Below, piece after piece: positions 46,309 through 56,200 of a stretch of DNA of 64,000 nt. The notes below the pieces were generated by a model. That model searched no databases and had not been told where the DNA came from. It was given only the letters and a program-made list of their open reading frames with translations. Origin of the DNA: Cytophagaceae bacterium (GTDB lineage Bacteria > Bacteroidota > Bacteroidia > Cytophagales > UBA9547); assembly GCA_027488865.1 (NCBI GenBank), contig JAIYAU010000036.1:21723-85722 (forward strand), in the 5' to 3' direction. Position numbers and translations under genes: made by a program. Each line of letters begins with the position of its first letter. The stretch's first letter is position 1.

Positions 46309-46476
46309 ATGAAAACAAATTTTATATTTTTTGTTACCGTTTTAAATTTCTATTTATCCACCTCCTTGAATGCTCAAGGTGTGACTTGGGTAAAAACCCA
46401 TAACAATTGGGTAATCAAGTCATCCTGCACTGTTTTATTGATTATTCTTATTGGTAGTCCAGTTTGTAATTCCTGA
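46309..46476 (+). pseudogene. Truncated secreted-protein fragment
   Basis: ATG at 46309 opens a good signal peptide (MKTNFIFFVTVLNFYLSTS ending LNAQ) followed by only about 30 residues (GVTWVKTHNNWVIKSSC ...) before TGA. This looks like the 5' remnant of an exported protein, possibly a T9SS cargo gene destroyed by deletion. A genuine 55-residue secreted peptide is the alternative. Confidence 0.4.
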
Positions 46477-46898
46477 ATTCATATTTTACGTTTATTAAAA
46501 TATCTAGCAGGTGATGGCCGAATTGGACTACAACTTTCGGTACTAAGGTCTTCCTATTTTTTAAAGACGTAATTAAACTTCCATGCTTGATAGATCTAGC
46601 AAAAGCAAATATAAGTTTGGGGATGATGAACATTTTCATTTTGTTATGCAGCTAGAGAACTCCAACGGATATTAACACCATCAAGCGAAACCAAAGAAAT
46701 TATACATTTTTTAATTTTAAGTAAGAAAAAAATGGATGATTCAACAACTTTTTGTATATTCATTCAAATTTTTTAAATAATAGTATCTACTTTTTTAAAA
46801 ATTATCCTATTACAATAATTTGGATGTATGATTAATTCAGAACTTGCTAAAACTAAATTTATAAAAAACCGTAATAAATTGAAGTAAAACTGCCTTTA
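46477..46898. other. AT-rich intergenic region before the giant adhesin operon
   Basis: About 420 bases with no supported gene. The first 180 bases look like further decayed sequence; the last 250 are very AT-rich and must contain the promoter of the adhesin operon, but I see no convincing TAnnTTTG box. Confidence 0.4.
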
Positions 46899-47219
46899 AT
46901 GAAAAAACTATTAAAATATTTTATTGTTGTAGCTTGGTTTTTCGCAACAGCACACGCCTACTCCCAAGATAGTGACCAATCATTAAAAATTGATTATAGT
47001 GTAAAAAATACGAGTACACAAGAAGCAAAAGATGGGGCTATTCAGCTGAGTGTGCAAGGAGGAGACGGAAAATATACCTTTCAATGGTTTGGCAAAGGTA
47101 TTTCGAATATAAATACACGAGATTTGAATAGTCTTGTTAAAGGAGACTATTTGGTGGTGGTGAAAGATGGAAATGGCAAAATAGCTGCTTTAAAGATACC
47201 CGTAAAATGTTGTAACTAA
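46899..47219 (+). CDS. One-domain SprB-repeat-like secreted protein
   Basis: 106 residues. Signal peptide (MKKLLKYFIVVAWFFATAHAYSQ). The mature part is a single SprB-like beta repeat: STQEAKDGAIQLSVQGGDG, YTFQWFGKGISNI, LVKGDYLVVVKDGNGK. It has no sorting domain and ends KIPVKCCN. Only 3 bases separate it from the giant adhesin, which begins with a related repeat, so it is likely co-translated; a role as a periplasmic or pilot subunit is speculation. Confidence 0.75.
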   Translation: MKKLLKYFIVVAWFFATAHAYSQDSDQSLKIDYSVKNTSTQEAKDGAIQLSVQGGDGKYTFQWFGKGISNINTRDLNSLVKGDYLVVVKDGNGKIAALKIPVKCCN

Positions 47220-47222
47220 TTT

Positions 47223-50200
47223 ATGAAGAAACTATTATATCTATTTATAAGTCTGGCATTTACGGCAGTCTCGTTTGCACAAGTACAAATTGTTTCTGTT
47301 GATACCACTGGAGAATCATGTGAAGGTGCGGATGACGGTAGGATTTTTATTACCACTACCTCTGGAGCTTTACCAATTACTTACTTTGTAAGTGGTGGCT
47401 CTTTTAATGCAACAATAATCCAAAATTTTGATACGCTCACTGTTAAGAATTTGCCAGCTCAAAATTATGTGGTGGTAGCGCAAGATATAAATGGTGATTT
47501 TGATTTTAAATCATTTGATATTTCAGCAGGCAGGGCAATTTCTACCCCAATCATTACGTCAAATGCTCCTTTGTGTCTTAATAATATTTTAACTTTTTCA
47601 GCAGCCTCTGATGCAGGTGCGAGCTACCAGTGGACAGGTCCAAATAGTTTTACTTCCACAAATCAATCCTTTTTTATAACAAATGTTACCGCGGCCAACG
47701 CAGGTAATTATGATGTTTATGCGACTGGTCTAGGAAAACAATCTAAAGTATGTTCCAGTGCTGTTGCAACAAAAAATGTAGTCATAAGCCCTGTCCCTAA
47801 TTCTTCTTTTACTATTTCCAAGGCTTCTCCTTGTGTTAATGAGAACATCACTTTAACTTTTACTGGATCAGCCCAATCTGGAGCACTTTACGATTGGAAT
47901 CCAGCTGGTGGTAATATTAGTGGACCTGATAACTTGAAAACAGTAAGATGGTCTACTAGTGGCCCTAAAAATGTTACCTTACAAGTGAGTAATAATGGAT
48001 GTTTATCAACCACTACTACACGTTTAGTAAATGTAGTAAATCAACCTCAAGCAGTAATTTCTGGCATTGATACCATTTGTATTGGTCAATCCTCCAACTT
48101 AACAATTACCTTCACAGGTACAGCGCCTTGGATATATACTTACAACAATGCAGGGACTCCAGCAACAATTAATACCTCCAACAATCCTGCAACAATTGTA
48201 GTTAGCCCATCAGTTACCACCAATTATTTTGGCACTTCCATTAATGATGCACAATGTGCAGGTGTTCCTACTGGGTTGGCAACAATTAATGTTAACTCGG
48301 CACCAAGTGCAAGCATAAAGGATACAACTATTGCAGTTTGTAATGGATCAAGTACAACTATTCCAATTTCTTTTAGCGGTACAGCACCTTTTAACTATCA
48401 ATATACCGATGGAACCACTACCTTTTCAGGTACCTCTAACACAATTTCATCTTCTATAACTGTAAATCCTAGTGTAAGTACAACATATTCATTAGTTTCA
48501 GTAACAGATGGAATTTGTTCTGGCACAGTAAGTGGAACATCAGTCATTAATGTTTCACCTTCACCTACCAGTACATTTACGATTCCAAGCACAAGTTGTT
48601 TAAATTCAGATGTTACAGTAACCTATACAGGATCAGCAAGTCCCACAGCTTCTTATAATTGGAATTTTGGAGGAGGAGTAGTTGTATCTGGTTCAGGTCA
48701 AGGTCCTCACCAAATAAGATGGTTAACCACAGGGCCGAAAACTGTTAGACTTACAGTTTCGGAAAACGGTTGTACCTCTTCCCAAACAACCAACAATATA
48801 ACCATACTAACAAGACCAGATGTAAGATTAATTACTTCCAATCAAAGTATTTGTGCGGGCAATAGCGTTACCTTATCATTTTTAAGTTCTGGTACAGCTC
48901 CGTATACTTATCAATTTACCGATGGTACTACCACTTTTTCAAGAACTACAAGTAGTGTATTATCTACCTCCTTATTATCTCCCAGTACCACTTCTACATA
49001 TTCAATTGTTTCTGTAGGGGATGCTAATTGTACAAATGGCACCTTTTCAGGAACTACCGTTGTTACCGTTAGACCTGTACCAACTTCAACCTTTAGTGTA
49101 TCACCCGCTGGCTTATGTACCAATCAAGCTGCAACTATTACTTACACCGGTACTGGTAATGCAGGAGCTACTTACAACTGGACATTTGCTGGAGGCACTC
49201 CTGCGAGTGCTACAGGCCAAGGTCCTCATAATGTTTCATGGTCAGCTCCAGGCACCAATAATGTTTCATTGTCGGTAGTGCAATCTAGTTGCCCATCAAC
49301 CGTAACTACAACACCTGTTACCGTTATTAATCAACCAACCGCCACCATAAGCGGTGCAAATACAATTTGTAGTGGTAATTCTACGAATCTTTCAGTGTCG
49401 TTTACGGGAACAGCCCCATACAACTTCACCTATAGTGATGGCTCTACTTCAACCTCGGTTACAACTAGTTCTAACCCACATGTAATTGCAGTTTCTCCTG
49501 CTACAACAAGAACCTATACCTTAACCGCATTTAATGATAACAATTGTAATGGTACTTTTGGAGGCAGTGCAGCCATTACCGTAAACCCAACTCCGACATT
49601 AACTACATCTACAACCCAGAATGTTTGTTCTGGATTAACATCCAATATCGCCTTGATTAGTAATCCTACTGGGGCAAGTTTCAGTTGGATTATCGGTACA
49701 ATTACTGGGTCAGTAACTGGAGGAATTGCAGGTAGTGGAAATACAATTGCTCAAACTTTAACTGGAACAGGGACTATCCAATATATCGTAACACCCACTT
49801 CTGGTAGTTGTGTTGGTAATCCTACCACCATTACTGTAACTGTTTCACCAATTCCTACTTTAACCACCGCTACCACGGCTAATGTTTGCAGTGGTAACAA
49901 TGCAAATATTTCGTTAACGAGTAGCCCTTCTGGTGCAACTTTTGCTTGGACATTAGGTGCTATAACTGGCTCAGTGAGTGGCGCAAGCAATGGAAGTGGA
50001 TCGACAATTTCACAAGTATTAACTGGAAATGGCACCGTAGATTATTTAGTAACACCAACATTAGGCTCATGTGTAGGCAGTACAAGTACTATTACTGTAA
50101 CCGTTTCACCCACACCTACTGTAACCACCAGCACAACAAGTTCAATATGTTCTGGGGATGTAACGAGCATCTCACTTACAAGCAACCCCTCAGGGGCTAC

Positions 50201-53200
50201 CTTTAATTGGACCATTGGGGCCATAACAGGAGTGGTAAGTGGAGCTACGTCAGGGAGTGGTAACTCGATAGCTCAAACGTTAACTGGTAATGGAACAGTT
50301 GCATACCAAGTAACACCTACCATCGGTTCTTGTGCAGGTACCACAACAAATATCATTGTAACAGTAAATCCAAGCCCAGTTTTGACAACTTCAACCAGCC
50401 AAACTGCCTGTTCTGGAAATGTTACCAATATTGCCTTAACTAGTAATCCTTTAGGAGCAATTTTTACTTGGACTATTGGTACAATTACAGGCACAGCCTC
50501 TGGAGCCATTGCAGGTAGTGGAAGTACTATAGCCCAAACATTAAATGGAGTTGGTACAATAGAATATATAGTAACCCCAACAATTGGAACATGTGTTGGT
50601 ATTCCAACGATTATTACAGTTTCAGTAAGTAACAGTTCCACAGTAACCACACCTAATACTGCTATTGTTTGTTCTGGAAACACGAGCAACATTGCATTAA
50701 CTAGCAGTCCCTCGGGTGCTAGCTTTTCTTGGGTCATAGGTACAGTAACTGGTTCTGCTTCTGGGGCATCTTCTGGTAGCGGTTCTGTTATTGCTCAAAC
50801 ATTAACAGGAAGTGGTACAATTCAATATATAGTAACACCTTCATTTGGGAGTTGTACTGGTACACCACTGACAATAACCGTAACTGTGAGTCCATTACCA
50901 AACATGACCGTGGCTACAACTGGTTCTTTATGTAGTGGTGCAACTACTAATATTCCTTTATCTAGCTCTCCTTCAGGCTCAACATTTGCTTGGACGATAG
51001 GTACGATTACTGGTATAGTTACTGGTGGAAGTGCAGGAGGTGGAAATAATATTTCTCAAACATTAACAGGAAATGGAACAGTAGAATATATTGTTACACC
51101 TACCAGAAATGGTTGTGCAGGAAATTCAAGAACCATTACAATAACTGTTTTACCTACGCCAGCAGTAACTACCTCTAGTACCTTTTCCATTTGTTCAGGC
51201 AATAGCACTAATATTCCTTTAACAAGTAATCCAGTTGGCGCCACCTTTGCTTGGACTATCGGAACAATCACAGGAACTGCCTCTGGAGCGATTGCAGGAA
51301 GCGGAACTAACATAAATCAAGTTTTAACAGGCACTGGAAGCATTGCGTATTTAGTTACACCTACATTAGGTACTTGTGTAGGAACAACAACGACCATAAC
51401 AGTTAATGTATCTGGACCTCCTGTACTTTCCTCAAGTACTACAAATACAATCTGCTCAGGTGGAACAACAAGTATTAATTTAACAAGTGTACCTAGTGGT
51501 GCTAGCTTTAATTGGACAACAGGTTTAATAACAGGAACAGTAAGTGGGTTTAGTAGTGGCTCAGGTACTGCAATTAATCAAACCCTTAATGGACTAGGCA
51601 CTGTAGATTATTTGGTTACGCCATCTTTTGGAAGTTGTGTAGGAAGTACTTCTACCATTACTGTAACAGTTACAAATCCTCCTGTATTAACTTCACCTAC
51701 GACATATTCAATTTGTGAAGGAAATACAACTGCTATTTCTTTGACAAGTAATCCTACTGGAGCATCATTTAGTTGGACAGTTGGTGTAGTAACGGGTACA
51801 GCTAGCGGAGCTGCCAATGGTACGGGAAGTTCTATAAACCAAACGTTAACTGGTTCTGGTACAGTTGAGTATTTAGTTACTCCTAGTATTACAGGTTGCA
51901 GTGGTGCAGCTACCTCCATCATTGTTACTGTAAATCCTGGCCCTACTGTTTCAACGGCTTCATCTACAAATATATGTAGTGGTAGTCAAACAAATTTACT
52001 TTTAGTTAGTAATCCAATTGGGGCTTCCTTTACTTATACCACTTCTTTATCTGGTGGTACTGTGACAGGATTTAGCAATGGCTCAGGATCACCAATTCAA
52101 CAAACACTTACAGGTAATGGAACAGTTGATTATCTTGTCACCCCCACACTTGCTGGTTGTATAGGAACACCAAGTACTATTTCTGTTAATGTGAATGATG
52201 GAGTAATAGCATCTACATCTTCCTCAACTAACATTTGTAGTGGTGGTCAAACTAATTTGGTCCTAACAAGTACGCCTGCTGGGGCCACCTATAGTTATAC
52301 TACTTCAAGCACAGGAACTGTTGCGGGATTTAGCAATGGAATTGGTTCTCCTATACAACAAACTTTAGTTGGCAATGGCACAGTTACTTATTTGGTGACG
52401 CCAAGTTTAGGTGCTTGTTTAGGCACACCTTTGTCTATTACGGTAACAGTAGACCCACCAAGCACCGTAAGTACGGTTTCACCAACGTCAATTTGTACTG
52501 GTGCTCAAACAAATTTGGTATTAACAAGCTCTCCAGTTGGTGCAACATTTAACTATACAACCTCCTCAACTGGAACTGTTTCTGGCTTTAGCGATGGATC
52601 GGGTTCGCCAATTCAACAGACATTGACTGGAACTGGAACAGTTACTTACGCCGTAACTCCTTCTTTTGGTGGTTGTTTAGGAACTACTTCGAATATAGTG
52701 GTAAATGTTAATCCTCCACCAGATGCTAGCTTTATTGTACCACCTGCCTGTGTAAACACCAATACTTCTATACAATATTTTGGCTCAGCACCTCCTTCTG
52801 CTACCTACAATTGGAACTTCGGAGGAGCAACGGTAGTGCCACCTGGTACTGGCATTGGGCCACATAGCGTTTCCTGGAGTACCCCTGGCAATAAAACGGT
52901 TACCCTTCAAGTAACTGAAAACGGTTGTACCTCTTCTTTGAATTCTGTAGTTGTGGCCGTAAATAGTGCACCTGATGTTACGATAAGTGGAGACACTACC
53001 TTATGCCAAGGAGGTAGCCCTATTTTATATTTTAACTTTAACGGGATAGCCCCTTATGATTTTACTTATTCAAATGGAAGCAATAACTTTCCAACTAATT
53101 CCCCATCGGACAGCTATGCAGACCTAGTGCCTACACCTCCAGGATTAGGCACTACAACCTATCAAGTTACTTCATTAACAGATGCAAGTGGTTGTACAGG

Positions 53201-56200
53201 AACGTTTACGGGAACAGCAGTAGTAAATGTAGGTAATGCTCCAACCGCTTCAATTATTGGAGATACCAGTGTTTGTACTGGTTCACCTGCCTTTGTTAGA
53301 ATAAGATTTAATGGAGTTGCGCCATTTAGCTATACTTATGACGATGGCTCAGGACCTATTAGTGCTAGTACCAACAATAATGTAGAGGTAATAAATATTG
53401 CTTCAGTAGCAGCAGGTGTAACTTACACTTTATCAAATGTTAAAGATGCCAATTGTGATGCTATTATTTCAAAATCAACAGCAGTAATGAGCATAACCCC
53501 AGGACCAGATGCTAGCTTTATTGTACCACCTGCCTGTATTAACACCAATACTTCTATACAATATTTTGGCTCAGCACCTCCTTCTGCTATCTACAATTGG
53601 AACTTTGGAGGCGCAACGGTAGTACCGCCTGGCACTGGCATCGGGCCACATAGCGTTTCCTGGAGTACCCCTGGCAATAAAACGGTTACCCTTCAAGTAA
53701 CTGAAAACGGTTGTACCTCTTCTTTAAATTCGGTAGTTGTGGCCGTAAATAGTGCACCTGATGTTACGATAAGTGGAGACACTACCTTATGCCAAGGAGG
53801 TAGTCCTGTTTTATATTTTAACTTTAACGGCATTGCCCCTTATGATTTTACCTATTCAGATGGAAGCAATAACTTTCCAACTAATTCCGCAACTGACAGC
53901 TATGCAGATCTAGTGCCTACATCTCCAGGATTAGGTGCTACAACCTATCAGGTTACCTCGTTGACGGATGCAAGTGGTTGCACTGGAACATTTACAGGAG
54001 CAGCAGTTGTAAATGTAATTGCCGCTCCTACAGCCTCTATCACCAATGATACCACCATTTGTGAAGGGGCAGATGCTTTTGTAAGATTCAATTTTAGTGG
54101 TCTTGCACCTTTTACTTATACCTATAACGATGGTGTAAAAGATAGTACAGTTACCACCAATAATTTAGTTGAAATTGTTAATATTCCAGCAGTATTGGCT
54201 AACGTAACTTATACCTTGGTTGCGGTGAGTGATGTCAATTGTGACGCAATTATTACATCAAACACAGCTACCATTAATATTGTGACAAAACCTGTGGCAG
54301 CATTTGATGCTACTAATCCAATTGTAGCTTGTTTAAATAATGATGTCACTTTCACCTACACAGGTGCACCAGTTACAAGTTATCAATGGGGATTTGATAA
54401 TCCTACCACCATCTCAGATCCGGATTTAACTACCGCTGGACCTTATGCAGCAAGCTGGAATACGTTGGGAGTTAAAAATATTTATTTGATTGTTTCAGAT
54501 GGAAGTTGTGTTTCTGACACAGCTAAACTTGCATTGACCATTCAAAACGCACCAACTGTTGTTGTTACTGGTGATACCACCATTTGTTCAGGAAATTTTG
54601 CCATATTAAAAGTAGCATTTACTGGAACACCCATTTGGATACTTGAGTGGATAGACGAACAAGGAACTCCTAAATCAAAGGATTTTACAGTTGCCAACGA
54701 TACCATTATGGTAAATCCTTTGTCAACATACAATTATGAATTTAGTCAGGTTACAGATGCTGCACTTTGCCCAAATACCATCATTCCAAGTAAGGTTAAC
54801 GTTAATGTCGAAGATACCCCTACACCAGACTTTTCCGTTTCGCCTCCAGTAAGTTGTGGAAATTCTGATGTTTTGGTTAAATACCAATCTGTTATAGATC
54901 CTGAAATGAAATTTGTTTGGGATTTTGACGGTCAATCCAGTCTAAATCCGACAGGTAATTCTCAAGAGTACAATGTACAATGGAATACTTCGGGAATAAA
55001 GAACTTACAGGTTACGGTTACAGACACCCTTTCCGGTTGTAGTGCTAGTGTTGGTAATTCAGTAACTATTAATCCTATTGTTAGTGCCACTCTAAGCGGA
55101 AATGATACAGTCTGTTCAGGAACATCAGCCTCTAAAATACAGGTTGACTTTACTGGAGTAAAACCTTGGATTTTTACCTATAATGTAAATGGCTCTCCAG
55201 TTACCGATACTGCTGATGTAACCCCTTATTTAATACCTACCAATCCTACGGTTAATTCAACCTACAGCTTGGTAAGTGTAATAGACTCAAATAATTGTTC
55301 TGGTAATGTTAGCGGTACTTCTGATGTAATTGTAAAATTATTACCAGATGCTACGATTAGAAAAAGTGAGGTGATTTGTTTGGGCGATACGGTTGGTTTG
55401 CAAGCATTATTAAAAGTTGGAACACCATCATGGACTTTGGTTTATTCTGACTCATCGTCTTTAGGTATTAACATAGATACGCTAAATTCAAATTCAATAG
55501 TAGATTCAATTTTTGTTTCTCCAACGGTATATACCGCATACAAAGTTATAAGTGTTACAGATGCCTCAGGTTGTACAGCCTTATTAAATGATGAACAACC
55601 CCCTACTGTAAGTGTTGATAGTTTGCCAATAGCCTCATTTGTTGTAAGTCCAAGTGCCATTTGTTTAGACCAAGATGTAACCATTACATTTACAGGAGAT
55701 GTTTTATTTAGCCCTAGCTACAGTTGGCATTTTGATAACAATACTTTACCATTAGATTCTACCTTAGTCGGGCCACACATTGCTCAATATAATACAACAG
55801 GAAACAAAACAATCAGATTAATTCTAAAAGATAATGCAACAGGCTGTCTTTCTGATACAGCCTTTGGAAATGTGCTGATTCAAGGTGCACCAACGGCGGT
55901 TATCAGTGGTGATACCACCATTTGCTCTGGCACACAAGCATTTATCAAAGTTGTTTCTACCGGAACAGCGCCATTTACTGTTAATTTCAACGACGAATCT
56001 GGTCCTAGTCAAGTTACGTTATCTAATTTAACAGATTATATAAGTGTAAGTCCAACTAGTCAATTTATCTATGCCCTTGACAGCATTAAAGATAATCTAG
56101 GTTGTATAAATAGTAATATTCCAGGTTCTGTTCAAGTGGATGTTAATCCTTCGCCTTTGGCAGTTATTGCAGTTACACAAGATGCGATTTGTATTGGTGA

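Noticed and set aside
49587..52712. Regular 260-bp repeats as a CRISPR or other non-coding array
   Set aside because: The period is a multiple of codons, units are translated and diverged in DNA, and no short identical direct repeats with unique spacers occur.
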